From Solobacterium moorei (GTDB lineage: Bacteria; Bacillota_I; Bacilli_A; Erysipelotrichales; Erysipelotrichaceae), in the NCBI RefSeq assembly GCF_036323475.1, contig NZ_AP028934.1:930001-994000 (forward strand): DNA of 64,000 nt. The letters run 5' to 3'. A program made the translations under genes and the position numbers. The notes below the pieces were generated by a model. The model saw only the letters and a list, made by a program, of their open reading frames with translations. It made no database searches and was not told where the DNA came from. The stretch's first letter is position 1. Each line of letters opens with the position of its first letter. Positions 25,460 to 34,771 of this stretch are shown in pieces.

Positions 25460-26429
25460 AATCATTCTTGAAGTTCAAAATCTAAAGAAATACTACCAAC
25501 AAGGAACACTGTTCCAAAAGAAGGAAAGTGTAAAAGCAGTTGATGATGTTAGTTTTGTTTTACATCGTAAAGAGACACTTGCGATTGTTGGGGAAAGTGG
25601 ATGTGGTAAATCTACAACAGTAAAATCACTGATTCGTTTGACGGAACCAACTTCAGGAAAAGTTATCCTAAATGGAGAAGACTTTACAAGTTTAAAAGGA
25701 AAAGAGCTACGTGAAGCGAGAAAGAAGTTAAAGATTATTTTCCAAGATCCGTATTCTTCTTTAAATCCACGCATGATGGTACGAGATATCATTGCGGAGC
25801 CAATTGATATTGAAAAGACTTGGAAAACACGCAGTGAGCGAGAAGAAATGGTATTAGAAACAATGAAACTTGTTGGACTTGACCCAACTTGTATCAATCG
25901 TTATCCACATGAATTCTCTGGTGGTCAAAGACAACGGATTGGAATTGCGCGTGCAATTATCTTGAAGCCAGATATCGTTATCTGTGATGAACCGGTATCT
26001 GCGTTGGATGTTTCTATTCAAGCAAAAATTATTAATCTATTAAAACAACTACAAGAGGAATTGAACATTTCTTATATCTTTATTTCACATGATTTAGGTG
26101 TTGTAAAACATATCGCAGATCGTATTCTGGTAATGTATTTGGGACATGTTGTTGAAGAGGGTACTAGTGAAGATATCTTCAATCATCCTTCACATCCTTA
26201 TACACGAACATTACTGAATGCGATTCCTACAATTGGTGTAGAGATGAGTGAAAATACACTGATTGAAGGTGATCTTCCATCACCATCTAATCCACCAAAA
26301 GGTTGTGTATTCCACACAAGATGTCCTTTTGCGAAAGAGGAATGTACACTCAAACAACCAGAAATTAAAGACCTAGGGAATGGTCATCAATATGCATGCA
26401 TATTGAATGCAGAAAATGAAAGTGAGTAA
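25452..26429 (+). CDS. Peptide ABC transporter ATP-binding protein (DppF/OppF type)
   Basis: A 325-residue ATPase. Walker A GESGCGKSTTV is near 47, the signature FSGGQRQRIGIARAI near 153, and Walker B IVICDEPVSALD near 174. The C-terminal extension carries CVFHTRCPFAKEECT. The ATG at 25452 follows GGAGG at a suitable distance and is preferred over an in-frame ATG at 25434 inside the preceding gene. Together with the DppD-type subunit it forms the heterodimeric motor of the transporter. Confidence 0.93.
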   Translation: MSEIILEVQNLKKYYQQGTLFQKKESVKAVDDVSFVLHRKETLAIVGESGCGKSTTVKSLIRLTEPTSGKVILNGEDFTSLKGKELREARKKLKIIFQDPYSSLNPRMMVRDIIAEPIDIEKTWKTRSEREEMVLETMKLVGLDPTCINRYPHEFSGGQRQRIGIARAIILKPDIVICDEPVSALDVSIQAKIINLLKQLQEELNISYIFISHDLGVVKHIADRILVMYLGHVVEEGTSEDIFNHPSHPYTRTLLNAIPTIGVEMSENTLIEGDLPSPSNPPKGCVFHTRCPFAKEECTLKQPEIKDLGNGHQYACILNAENESE

Positions 26430-26433
26430 ACTT

Positions 26434-27513
26434 ATGGAATTTAATCGTGAACAAATTGAAAAGAACTTCCGCCAGCGTATCAAAGGATTATCATCTGTAT
26501 TTGGACCTAGCGGTTTTGAAGAAGAAGTCGCAGAACTTATCAAGCAAAACTTAGCTGATTCAGACTTTACACATTCTACAGATGTGCTTGGTAATTTAAT
26601 TTATCATCGTAAAGGAACAGGTAGTAAGAAGATTCTCATTGCGGCACATATGGATGAAATTGGTTTAATTATTCGTCATATTGATAGTAAAGGATTTATC
26701 TGGGTAGATACACTTGGAGGTTTCGCACCTCAACAGTTCTTTGGTAAGCGTGTCATCATTAAGACAGATGAAGGTAAGCATATCAACGGTATTATTAATT
26801 CACTCCATCCAGGAAGACCTGATCGTTGTACAACAATGCCATCTTCCGTACATGAATTTTTTATTGAAGTAGGTTGTGAATCTCGCCAAGAAGTATTAGA
26901 TCTTGGCATTGAAGAGGGTAATGCAGTTTCGATTGACTATCCAGTAATTGAACTTGGTAAACATAAGTTAGGTGGTAAGGCGCTGGATGATCGTGCACTC
27001 GTGTTTATCTTGGAAGAGGTCGTACGTTTACTACAAGGTAGAGAAGATATTCCTGATTTATATGCGGTTTTTACAACCCAAGAAGAGGTAGGCGCTCGTG
27101 GTGCTATCGTAGCCGCAACAAATATTAAACCAGATATTGCGATTGCTTTAGATATGAGTCTTGCGACAGATATTCCAGGTGTTCCAGAATCTGAATATAT
27201 TAACGTATTAGGTAAGGGAACATCCATCAAGGTGATGGATAAACTTTCTACTTGTATCGGTGGCTTGATTGCACATCCACAGCTTGTGCATGATTTAAAG
27301 AAAGTTGCGAAGGATAATCAGATTCCATACGGAATTGAAGCGTATGCGGCTGGTGCGACCGATGCAAGCTTTATGCAGACATTAAACGGTGGTATTATCG
27401 CTGGTGGTGTTCAGATTCCAATGCGTTATGTACATAGCTATGAAGTCGTCGATGTACGAGATGTCGTTGATACAGTTGAATTATTATATCGATACATCCT
27501 TACACAGGCATAG
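26434..27513 (+). CDS. M42-family metallo-aminopeptidase
   Basis: A 359-residue cytosolic peptidase of the M42 (glutamyl/deblocking aminopeptidase) family, probably a large self-compartmentalising assembly. Metal and catalytic residues lie in AAHMDEIG near 72, KALDDRAL near 180, TTQEEVGARGA near 212 and ALDMS near 235, with the last His in RYVHSYEV near 325. As the last gene of the T-box operon, it would degrade imported peptides to free amino acids. The start is uncertain: in-frame ATGs at 26407, 26416 and 26434 all lack a strong ribosome site, so translation may be coupled to the overlapping upstream gene. Confidence 0.88.
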   Translation: MEFNREQIEKNFRQRIKGLSSVFGPSGFEEEVAELIKQNLADSDFTHSTDVLGNLIYHRKGTGSKKILIAAHMDEIGLIIRHIDSKGFIWVDTLGGFAPQQFFGKRVIIKTDEGKHINGIINSLHPGRPDRCTTMPSSVHEFFIEVGCESRQEVLDLGIEEGNAVSIDYPVIELGKHKLGGKALDDRALVFILEEVVRLLQGREDIPDLYAVFTTQEEVGARGAIVAATNIKPDIAIALDMSLATDIPGVPESEYINVLGKGTSIKVMDKLSTCIGGLIAHPQLVHDLKKVAKDNQIPYGIEAYAAGATDASFMQTLNGGIIAGGVQIPMRYVHSYEVVDVRDVVDTVELLYRYILTQA

Positions 27514-27536
27514 GGAGGTAATTTACCTCCTTTTTT
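27514..27536 (+). terminator. Terminator of the peptide-uptake operon
   Basis: GGAGGT (27514-27519) and ACCTCC (27525-27530) form the stem, followed by six T. Confidence 0.85.
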
Positions 27537-27599
27537 GATGATAACGATAGGAGATTTACATTGTCTACGATATAATAAGCGATGTGAAAGAGGACGATT

Positions 27600-28289
27600 A
27601 TGGAATGGTTAAAAGACTGTTTAAATAAGAGGTTTTTCAAGATTCCGGTGTATGGATATATCGCTGGAATCGGCATGTTTATTATGCAGAGATATATGTA
27701 TCTTTGGACAAATGATATTAGTCTTGCCTTAGGGATAGGGTGGCATACAACCAAGATTGCATGGCTAGATGATTTGATACCACTATTTCTTCCGTTCATT
27801 ACTGTTTATATCTTGTCGTATTTTTTCTGGATTTATGGTCCAATGGCCGTTGCAAAGAATGGAACGAAGGAACATTTCAAAGATTTCTTAGTTGGAATGT
27901 CTGTGGCATACTTGATAGGTGCGATTGTATTTACAGTCTATCCTACACGTATGGACCGTGTTGCGGAGAACCTTCTCAATGATAATCCTGGTGTGTTAAA
28001 TCAAGCGCTTCAGTGGATTTACAATATGGATGGTGGCCGCTATGGTACAAACCTAGCGCCAAGTTACCATTGTTTGATTAGTACTTGTTGTTATATGGGA
28101 GTCGCAAGACGCCCTGAGTATGCGAATTCCTATCGTATCTTCTCCGCAGTATTCTGCGTATTGATTTTCGCAAGTACAGTATTATGTAAACAACATTATT
28201 TCATTGATATTCCTGCAGGAATTATCATTGCGTATATTTCAATGAAACTAGCAATGAAACATCATTGGGGAAAAGTTTTAACATTTTAA
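27600..28289 (+). CDS. PAP2-family membrane phosphatase
   Basis: A 229-residue membrane protein with five or six hydrophobic segments. The phosphatase motifs are APSYHCLIST near residue 151 (the PSxH motif) and CKQHYFIDIPAGI near 198 (His and Asp of the third motif). Family members remove phosphate from lipid phosphates such as phosphatidate or undecaprenyl pyrophosphate. The first motif (KX6RP) is not clear, so the exact substrate is open; inositol-phosphoceramide-synthase-like members look similar. It lies 15 bases upstream of the ABC-F gene. Confidence 0.75.
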   Translation: MEWLKDCLNKRFFKIPVYGYIAGIGMFIMQRYMYLWTNDISLALGIGWHTTKIAWLDDLIPLFLPFITVYILSYFFWIYGPMAVAKNGTKEHFKDFLVGMSVAYLIGAIVFTVYPTRMDRVAENLLNDNPGVLNQALQWIYNMDGGRYGTNLAPSYHCLISTCCYMGVARRPEYANSYRIFSAVFCVLIFASTVLCKQHYFIDIPAGIIIAYISMKLAMKHHWGKVLTF

Positions 28290-28304
28290 AGTAAAGAGGT
28301 AGTC

Positions 28305-29867
28305 ATGAGTATATTAAACGTTGAACATTTATCACATAGCTTTGGAGATCGTATCATCTTTGATGATGTGTCTTTTCGATTGTTAAAAGGTGAACATATT
28401 GGTTTGATTGGCGCAAATGGTGAAGGTAAATCAACGTTCATGAAAATTGTGACTGGTCAACTCATTCCGGAAGAAGGAAAAGTGGAATGGGCTAAACATG
28501 TCATTACAGGATATATGGATCAAACGGCTATTTTAACAAAGGGTAGCACGATACGTATGGTCTTACAGACTGCATTCGATGAACTCTTTGAAATGGAAAG
28601 TCGCATGAACCAACTTTATATGGATATGGCTGATGAGTCCATCAGTGAAGCGCAGATGTATGACATGATGAGTGAAGCAGGTTCATTAGCGGATGTATTA
28701 AATGCACATGACTTCTATATGATTGATGCGAAGATTGATGAAGTATCACGTGCATTAGGTCTATATGATTTAGGCTTAGATCGAGATGTTGTGGATTTAT
28801 CAGGTGGTCAACGTACAAAGGTCTTATTAGCGAAGCTTTTACTACAAAAGCCAGATATCTTACTCTTAGATGAACCTACAAACTATCTCGATGTAGAGCA
28901 TATCACATGGCTACAAAAATACTTACAAGAATATGAGAATGCGTTTATTTTAATTTCTCATGATATTCCATTCTTAAATAGCGTCGTCAATATTATCTAT
29001 CACATGGATAACAGTGCACTTACAAGATATGCAGGTAACTATGATAAGTTTATGGAAGTCTACGAAGTCCGTAAGGCACAAAAGGAAGCTGCCTATAACC
29101 GTCAACAGAAAGAGATTGCGGAGCTTAAGGATTTCGTGGCTAGAAACAAAGCACGTGTCTCTACACGTAATATGGCGATGTCTCGACAGAAGAAACTGGA
29201 TAAGATGGAGCTGATTGAAAAGAGCATTGAAAAACCAAAGCCAGAATTCTCATTCCGTACTGCATGTACACCTGGTCGGGTCATCTTTGAAACAAAGCAA
29301 CTCGTGATTGGTTATGATACGCCACTTTCCAAACCACTTGATTTCCTTGTGGAAAGAAAAGAGAAGGTGATTCTAAGTGGTGCCAATGGTATTGGTAAGA
29401 CAACACTTTTAAAGAGTCTGCTTGGTATCATCCCACCGTTATCCGGTGAGATTGAAAAAGATCAGTACCTAAAGATCGGATACTTTGAACAGGAAGTGCT
29501 CGGTGAAAACGATAAAACATGCTTGCAAGAAATTTGGGACACATTCCCAGCATGGACACAATATGAGTGCCGTGCGGCACTTGCCAAGTGTGGCTTAACA
29601 ACAAAACATATTGAAAGTCGTATTCAAGTACTTTCTGGTGGTGAACAGGCGAAGGTCAGACTGTGTAAGTTGATGAATCGTGATGCGAATATTCTTGTAT
29701 TAGACGAACCTACAAACCACTTGGATACGGATGCGAAAGATTCATTAAAACAAGCAATATTAGATTATCAAGGAACTGTGCTAATGGTTTGCCATGAGCC
29801 AGATTTCTATGAAGGTTTAGCGACTCGTGTTGTTGATTGTACTGAATGGACAACGCGTATTATTTAA
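28305..29867 (+). CDS. ABC-F family ATPase (ribosome-associated type)
   Basis: A 520-residue soluble protein with two ABC domains and no membrane part. The first domain has Walker A GANGEGKST near 37, signature LSGGQRTK near 166 and Walker B ILLLDEPTNYLD near 185. The charged linker (about 250-310) is rich in Lys, Arg and Glu, as in proteins that reach into the ribosome. The second has Walker A GANGIGKTT near 361, signature LSGGEQAK near 445 and ILVLDEPTNHLD. ABC-F proteins relieve stalled ribosomes or protect against antibiotics. The subfamily cannot be set from motifs alone. Confidence 0.9.
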   Translation: MSILNVEHLSHSFGDRIIFDDVSFRLLKGEHIGLIGANGEGKSTFMKIVTGQLIPEEGKVEWAKHVITGYMDQTAILTKGSTIRMVLQTAFDELFEMESRMNQLYMDMADESISEAQMYDMMSEAGSLADVLNAHDFYMIDAKIDEVSRALGLYDLGLDRDVVDLSGGQRTKVLLAKLLLQKPDILLLDEPTNYLDVEHITWLQKYLQEYENAFILISHDIPFLNSVVNIIYHMDNSALTRYAGNYDKFMEVYEVRKAQKEAAYNRQQKEIAELKDFVARNKARVSTRNMAMSRQKKLDKMELIEKSIEKPKPEFSFRTACTPGRVIFETKQLVIGYDTPLSKPLDFLVERKEKVILSGANGIGKTTLLKSLLGIIPPLSGEIEKDQYLKIGYFEQEVLGENDKTCLQEIWDTFPAWTQYECRAALAKCGLTTKHIESRIQVLSGGEQAKVRLCKLMNRDANILVLDEPTNHLDTDAKDSLKQAILDYQGTVLMVCHEPDFYEGLATRVVDCTEWTTRII

Positions 29868-29875
29868 GGAGGTCT

Positions 29876-31297
29876 ATGAAAAAATTAACAACAAAAGAAT
29901 ATCTATTACTTGGATCAATGTTGTTTGGGATGTTTTTTGGTGCAGGTAATTTGATTTTCCCAGTATATATGGGACAGCTATCAGGTGCCAATAGTATTCC
30001 AGCCATCATTGGTTTCTGTATAACAGGTGTTGGGCTACCACTACTTGGAATCGCCGCAATTGGCATTTCAAAGAGCGAAGGGTTATTTGATGCGGCAAAG
30101 AAGGTATCTACATGGTTTAGTTACTTCTTTACTGTCATTCTTTATTTAAGTATTGGTCCATTATTTGCAATTCCAAGAACAGCGACAGTTAGTTTTACAA
30201 CTGGTATTACACCATTTATTTCATCTAATCAAACACAACTTGGATTATTTATCTATACACTGATTTTCTTTGCGCTAGTACTATTATTCTCTTTGCGTCC
30301 ATCGAAGATTATGACTTGGATTGGAAAATATATTAACTCTATCTTCTTAGTATTATTATTCTGCTTATTGGTAATGGCATTTGTAAAACCTATTGGTTCC
30401 TTTACAAATGTACAACCTACAGGTGGCTATATATCGCATTCGTTTTCTACTGGCCTTTTAGAAGGCTATAATACCATGGATGCTTTGGCATCTCTTGCAT
30501 TTGCGATTGTACTAATTAACGCAATCAAAGAATTTCATATCAAAGACGCAAAAGAAATTGCGAAGATTACACTCAGAAGTGGAGTACTAGCAGTTGCATT
30601 AATGGCAATTATCTATTTTGGATTAACGATTTTAGGTGCTCAATCTGTTTTATTACAAGGTACAAGTGAAAATGGTGGTGTTGCCTTAGCTATCCTTGCA
30701 AAACATTATTATGATGCTGTTGGTAATGTACTACTTGCAGGAATTATGATTTTTGCATGTTTAAAGACAGCGATTGGTCTCGTAACTTCATGTGCAGAAA
30801 CATTTGTTGAGGTATTCCCAAAGACAGTATCGTATCGTACTTATGCGGTTGGTTTTACACTAATTTCATTCCTATTATCAAACTTTGGATTGGATCGTAT
30901 TCTCAAGTACTCATTACCTGCATTACTATTCTTATATCCAATTACGATTGTATTTATCTTCTTGTTGTTGGTTGGCAGCTTTGTAGGGGAAAATAAGATT
31001 ATCTATCAATCTACGATTATCGCAACAATTATCGCTGCATTTATAGATACCTTCTCTAAGCCATCCTATACATTCATGCATAGTGCATTTACGGAGGGAC
31101 TAGTTAATCTATATCAGAAATTACCAATGTATGAGATTGGATTTGCGTGGGTAATCTTCTCTCTGATTGGATTCGTCGTTGGTTTCTTATTATCTAAGAT
31201 GACAAAAAATAGCCATAAGACTATTTTTCGTTACATGCATTCTGCTGGTAAACTTGGACTTCAGAAAAAGAAGGATCTAAAACAACTTTACAAATAA
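29876..31297 (+). CDS. brnQ: Branched-chain amino acid carrier BrnQ (LIV-II)
   Basis: A 473-residue membrane protein with about 12 helices that imports leucine, isoleucine and valine with a cation. The family N-terminus is seen in GSMLFGMFFGAGNLIFPVYM near 12-31, along with SIGPLFAIPRTATVSF near 90. The ATG at 29876 follows AAGGAGGT, and an in-frame ATG at 29846 lies inside the preceding gene. The last 77 bases overlap the 3' end of a convergent small gene, with no terminator between them. Confidence 0.92.
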   Translation: MKKLTTKEYLLLGSMLFGMFFGAGNLIFPVYMGQLSGANSIPAIIGFCITGVGLPLLGIAAIGISKSEGLFDAAKKVSTWFSYFFTVILYLSIGPLFAIPRTATVSFTTGITPFISSNQTQLGLFIYTLIFFALVLLFSLRPSKIMTWIGKYINSIFLVLLFCLLVMAFVKPIGSFTNVQPTGGYISHSFSTGLLEGYNTMDALASLAFAIVLINAIKEFHIKDAKEIAKITLRSGVLAVALMAIIYFGLTILGAQSVLLQGTSENGGVALAILAKHYYDAVGNVLLAGIMIFACLKTAIGLVTSCAETFVEVFPKTVSYRTYAVGFTLISFLLSNFGLDRILKYSLPALLFLYPITIVFIFLLLVGSFVGENKIIYQSTIIATIIAAFIDTFSKPSYTFMHSAFTEGLVNLYQKLPMYEIGFAWVIFSLIGFVVGFLLSKMTKNSHKTIFRYMHSAGKLGLQKKKDLKQLYK

Positions 31298-31568
31298 TAT
31301 AATCCTGTGATTTGAAGGTTACGACTGCTTCTGCAGTTTGTCCAATTTTGTCATAGAGTCTACCAGCACTCATGCATTCTCCAATCACAGTTCGAACGCT
31401 ATTTGCGACATAACCGATTTTACCAAAGGGGATGTGATTTACCTGAATGGATTCAGTATCGTATTCGTTATTTGTATCTTTCTTGAGATAAAGAATGTCT
31501 CCTTTTTCAACCATTTCTGTACCGTAGCGGTAGAATGTTCCTGTAACTGTTATATAAGCTTCTTTCAT
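31221..31568 (-). CDS. Small HIRAN-like protein
   Basis: A 115-residue soluble protein. The patterns GDILYLKKDTNNEYDTESIQV and GKIGYVANSVRTV...SAGRLYDKI resemble the HIRAN domain, which in larger proteins binds DNA ends or damaged DNA. A close paralogue lies at 60560-60886 in this window. The minus-strand ATG has a strong GGAGGG ribosome site. It overlaps brnQ tail to tail by 77 bases. Stand-alone HIRAN proteins are common in Bacillota, but their job is unknown. Confidence 0.7.
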   Translation of the reverse strand: MKEAYITVTGTFYRYGTEMVEKGDILYLKKDTNNEYDTESIQVNHIPFGKIGYVANSVRTVIGECMSAGRLYDKIGQTAEAVVTFKSQDYIICKVVLDPSFSEVQVYQQNACNEK

Positions 31569-31667
31569 GGGTTAATCCCTCCTTGCTTGTCTATAAGTAC
31601 TATATAGGAGGGTCTGTACATAAAATATGCCAGATAAAAAATATTTGATTTTACTCAAATATTTTTT

Positions 31668-32193
31668 CTAACAGTAAACAAAAATGGCCTATGGAAATGC
31701 GATGAAATCAAGTATTTCTCTTATATGTTCCGTTGAATAATATCAAATGTCGTAAAATTCTATCCATCTTTGGCCACAGTTCTACTGCACCTTTTACTCT
31801 AAACAGATATACAAACCAATTTAAATAGGATTGTAGATTAGTCATTCTCATCCCAATGAAGCGATAGATATACCTTTTTAGCCATGAACACATATTGTTT
31901 ATCAATGCCATGTTCTCTAGATATTCTTTGTCGTGTGTATTGGCTTTATAGAATTCTTCTTTCAAATCTAATTCTTTTATCAGCTTGTCATGTGCTCTTT
32001 CGCCATCATGTACTAGTGTTGATCCGGAAGCGATATGATTCTTTAGTGCTTCAAAGATACGTGAAGCAGATGGCTTTCCATGACCACAAATAACAGCGTA
32101 TGTATTTTTGTGACAATCGATTGCCACAACGATACAGAGTTGGCTCTTAGATAATCCTCTCTTCTTGTCTAGGCCATTTTTGTTTACTGTTAG
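31668..32193 (-). mobile_element. 526-bp internally deleted transposon relic (IS1595-like) with perfect terminal repeats
   Basis: The ends 31668-31691 and 32170-32193 are perfect 24-base inverted repeats, beginning CTAACAGTAAAC. Ten identical bases, AATATTTTTT, lie outside both ends (31658-31667 and 32194-32203). The interior holds only the C-terminal portion of an IS1595-type transposase. It cannot move alone but could be moved by a related transposase. The flanks are A/T-rich, so part of the apparent duplication may be chance. Confidence 0.7.
31708..32193 (-). pseudogene. Truncated IS1595/ISXO2-type transposase
   Basis: The minus-strand frame is open from the right terminal repeat to the stop at 31708 and gives about 160 residues without the N-terminal zinc-ribbon part. 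KKRGLSKSQLCIVVAIDCHK and the terminal part NLQSYLNWFVYLFRVKGAVE match the DDE half of ISXO2-like transposases (first Asp in AIDCHK; later LVHDGERAH). The first ATG is at 32127, but homology continues upstream of it, so the 5' part has been lost. Confidence 0.75.
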
Positions 32194-32202
32194 AATATTT
32201 TT

Positions 32203-33006
32203 TTATTCTTGATTGATTGCGGCAGAACTAAGAGGCTCAACTTTGTGAATCATCATTGTAGGATTAGCATCCTGAATTTTTACTAGTTCTTCATCAGGCG
32301 CATTAATATCTGTGATCAGATAATTTAGTTTGTTTACACTGGCAGAAATATAATTGTGTGTTTGACCAATTTTTGTATAGTCACAAACAATGAAGATACT
32401 ACCAAGAGTATTTCTGACCATTGTTTCGTTGATTGCTGTTTCGGAGAAGATTGCAGTTGTAATACCACTTGTGCTACTAATACCACTACAACCCAAGAAA
32501 CATTTATTTGCGCGTATCTTATGTAGATTATTCAGTGCAAAATCACCAACCATCGCTTCCTTTGGATAGCGCAGTTCACCACCTGTTAACACAATGCTAA
32601 TTAAGGGACTATGTTTAACTAGAACCATCTTCGCGTTATTGGTAATAATAGTACAACGCTTATTTAAAATATACTGTGGGATGAGTAGGGCGGTAGAACT
32701 TGTGTTGATAAATATGGTATCGCCATCTTCGATGTAACTTGCTGCCATTTTTGCGATTGCATGTTTATAGCGCTTATTTGTAAAGTCACTATTATCGTGG
32801 TCAACCATGTGTTGGATGATTTTTGCACCACCATGGTAACGGATAATAGCTCCGCGATCTTCCCAGTACTGTAAGTCACGACGAATTGTAATCTCTGAAA
32901 CATCAAAATCATTCATTAACTGCTTTACAGTAACATCTCCTAATTTTTGAATAATCATCATAATATCATCACGACGTTTTTGAACAATCTTATAATCTAC
33001 TTTCAT
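32203..33006 (-). CDS. DeoR-family repressor, probably of the ascorbate operon
   Basis: A 267-residue regulator. The N-terminal winged helix has the DeoR pattern VTVKQLMNDFDVSEITIRRD near 27-46, followed by RYHGGAK. The C-terminal DeoRC domain (about 75-235) has the sugar-phosphate-isomerase-like fold (DGDTIFINTSSTALLIPQ, IVLTGGELR). It is divergent from the ula operon, matching the ulaR-ulaG order known in enterobacteria. A transposon relic lies just after its stop codon and probably displaced its terminator. Confidence 0.85.
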   Translation of the reverse strand: MKVDYKIVQKRRDDIMMIIQKLGDVTVKQLMNDFDVSEITIRRDLQYWEDRGAIIRYHGGAKIIQHMVDHDNSDFTNKRYKHAIAKMAASYIEDGDTIFINTSSTALLIPQYILNKRCTIITNNAKMVLVKHSPLISIVLTGGELRYPKEAMVGDFALNNLHKIRANKCFLGCSGISSTSGITTAIFSETAINETMVRNTLGSIFIVCDYTKIGQTHNYISASVNKLNYLITDINAPDEELVKIQDANPTMMIHKVEPLSSAAINQE

Positions 33007-33121
33007 ATTTCGTTTCCATCTTCGAAATAATTATAACATTTAATGAATGAATAATCATAAAAATATTTTTAATTAATTAAAAAATTCCAAAAATAATGTA
33101 TAAATATATAAAAATGATTAA

Positions 33122-33196
33122 ATTAAATGAATAAGTCGTAAAAACGATTAAATGAACATATAATTCTTTGATAATCAAAAAATGAGTTGGTATGAT
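33122..33196 (+). promoter_or_regulatory. Promoter and likely DeoR-type operators of the ula operon
   Basis: TTGATA (33168-33173) and TATGAT (33191-33196) are 17 bases apart. Upstream, ATTAAATGAA occurs twice in direct repeat (33122-33131 and 33147-33156), 25 bases apart, with the small palindrome TCGTAAAAACGA between them. DeoR-family proteins often bind spaced direct repeats. Confidence 0.65.
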
Positions 33197-33220
33197 AAAA
33201 CCATCATAAAGGAGGTTATC

Positions 33221-34285
33221 ATGCCAAAAGTAAATGAAATTACAAGGGAGTCTTGGATTTTAGGCGCATTCCCAGAATGGGGGACATGGCTAAATGAAGA
33301 GATTGACAACACAGTTGTTGAACCTGGTACATTTTCAATGTGGTGGTTGGGATGTGTAGGTGTATGGTTTAAGACAGAAAATGATACAAACATCGCAATC
33401 GACTTATGGTTTGGCAATGGAAAGAGAACACAAAAAGTATCATCCATGGCCCCATACCATCAAATGCGAAATATGATGGGCGTTGAAAATCTACAGCCTA
33501 ATCTGCGTGCAGCACCAATTGTTTATGATCCATTTGGTGTAACAAAGTGTGATGCAGTATTAGCGACTCATTATCATAACGATCATATCGATCCATTCTT
33601 TGCGGCAGCTGTATTAAAGAACTGTAGTGATGATGTGCCGTTTATTGGACCATTGGAGTGTGTGAAAAAGTGGGTCGGCTGGGGCGTTCCAGAAGAGCGC
33701 TGTAAGGTTGTTAAGCCAGGGGATATAATTACAATCAAGGATACAAAGATTCATGTATTAGAGTCCTACGACAGAACATGTCTAGTCACAACGGAAGTTG
33801 GTGAAGATATTGCAGGTATCTGCCCTACAAACATGGATCAAAAAGCAGTCAACTACTTAATTGAGATGCCTGCAGGAACTGTATATCATACTGGTGATTC
33901 ACACTATAGTATCTGCTATGCGGATATCGGTAAGAAGTACAATATTGATATTGCCTTCGGTGCGTATGGTGAAAATCCTGTAGGATGCCAAGATAAGATG
34001 ACATCTGTTGATATGTGCAGAATGGGTGAAGCGACTAACGCAAAGGTAATTATTCCTTTGCACCATGATGTATGGACAAATATGAAAGCGGATCCTGAAG
34101 AAATAATGTTAGTATATAACTTCAAGAAGGATGTGCTAAAGTACAAGTTCCATCCATTCATTTGGGATGTAGGTGGTAAGTATACATGGCCATTAGATAA
34201 GGACTTATTGAAGTTCCACTATCGTCGTGGATTTGAAGACTGCTTTACAAAGGAACGCAATGTTCCATTCCCAAGTATTTTATAA
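33221..34285 (+). CDS. ulaG: L-ascorbate-6-phosphate lactonase
   Basis: A 354-residue metallo-beta-lactamase-fold enzyme that opens the lactone of L-ascorbate 6-phosphate to 3-keto-L-gulonate 6-phosphate. The metal-binding motif THYHNDHID is near residue 123, and further ligands are near HTGDSHYS and PLHHDVW. Length and N-terminus ([18 protein letters not shown]) match UlaG well. The ATG at 33221 follows AAAGGAGGT. It is the first gene of the ascorbate operon. Confidence 0.93.
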   Translation: MPKVNEITRESWILGAFPEWGTWLNEEIDNTVVEPGTFSMWWLGCVGVWFKTENDTNIAIDLWFGNGKRTQKVSSMAPYHQMRNMMGVENLQPNLRAAPIVYDPFGVTKCDAVLATHYHNDHIDPFFAAAVLKNCSDDVPFIGPLECVKKWVGWGVPEERCKVVKPGDIITIKDTKIHVLESYDRTCLVTTEVGEDIAGICPTNMDQKAVNYLIEMPAGTVYHTGDSHYSICYADIGKKYNIDIAFGAYGENPVGCQDKMTSVDMCRMGEATNAKVIIPLHHDVWTNMKADPEEIMLVYNFKKDVLKYKFHPFIWDVGGKYTWPLDKDLLKFHYRRGFEDCFTKERNVPFPSIL

Positions 34286-34298
34286 TTGGAGAAAATAA

Positions 34299-34754
34299 AT
34301 GTTACTACAAGAAATACTAGATAATCATCTGACTAGCTACCATCAAGAATTTCCAACCTGGCAAGATGCCATCAAGGGTTGTGGGGAAACGTTGATTGAA
34401 CAAGGATTCATCGATAATCGCTATGTAGAAGCAATCATTAAATGTGTTACAGAATATGGACCATACATTGTGATTTGTCCTAATGTAGCAATGCCGCATT
34501 CTACGCTAGGTGCAGAGGGTGTATACAAAACTGGTATTGGTTTTATGAAGGTAGAGAAGCCAGTTGCGTTCGATGATAATGATAGAGAAAAAGACGCAAG
34601 GCTATTCTTTACACTCGCTGCTATTAATCACGATCAACATCTAAATAATATGATGCAGCTATCTGAACTATTAATGAATGAAGAGGTCGTAAATGACCTA
34701 TTAGAAATTCACAATGATGACGACTTAAGAAAGGTCATCGAAAAATACAAATAA
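34299..34754 (+). CDS. ulaC: PTS IIA component, ascorbate type
   Basis: A 151-residue cytosolic phosphocarrier of the mannitol/fructose IIA fold. The likely phosphorylated His is in VAMPHSTLG near residue 67. It passes phosphate from HPr to the IIB protein encoded two genes downstream. Spacing to the lactonase gene is 13 bases and to the IIC gene 17, so they form one transcript. GGAG lies shortly before the ATG. Confidence 0.9.
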   Translation: MLLQEILDNHLTSYHQEFPTWQDAIKGCGETLIEQGFIDNRYVEAIIKCVTEYGPYIVICPNVAMPHSTLGAEGVYKTGIGFMKVEKPVAFDDNDREKDARLFFTLAAINHDQHLNNMMQLSELLMNEEVVNDLLEIHNDDDLRKVIEKYK

Positions 34755-34771
34755 TATAATTAGGGGGAAAT

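Noticed and set aside
31668-32193. Full functional IS1595-type insertion sequence
   Set aside because: The transposase lacks its N-terminal half and the element is only 526 bases.
33007-33221. Short A/T-rich repeats as a possible CRISPR or origin region
   Set aside because: Repeats are only about 10 bases and irregular; operators and promoter explain them better.
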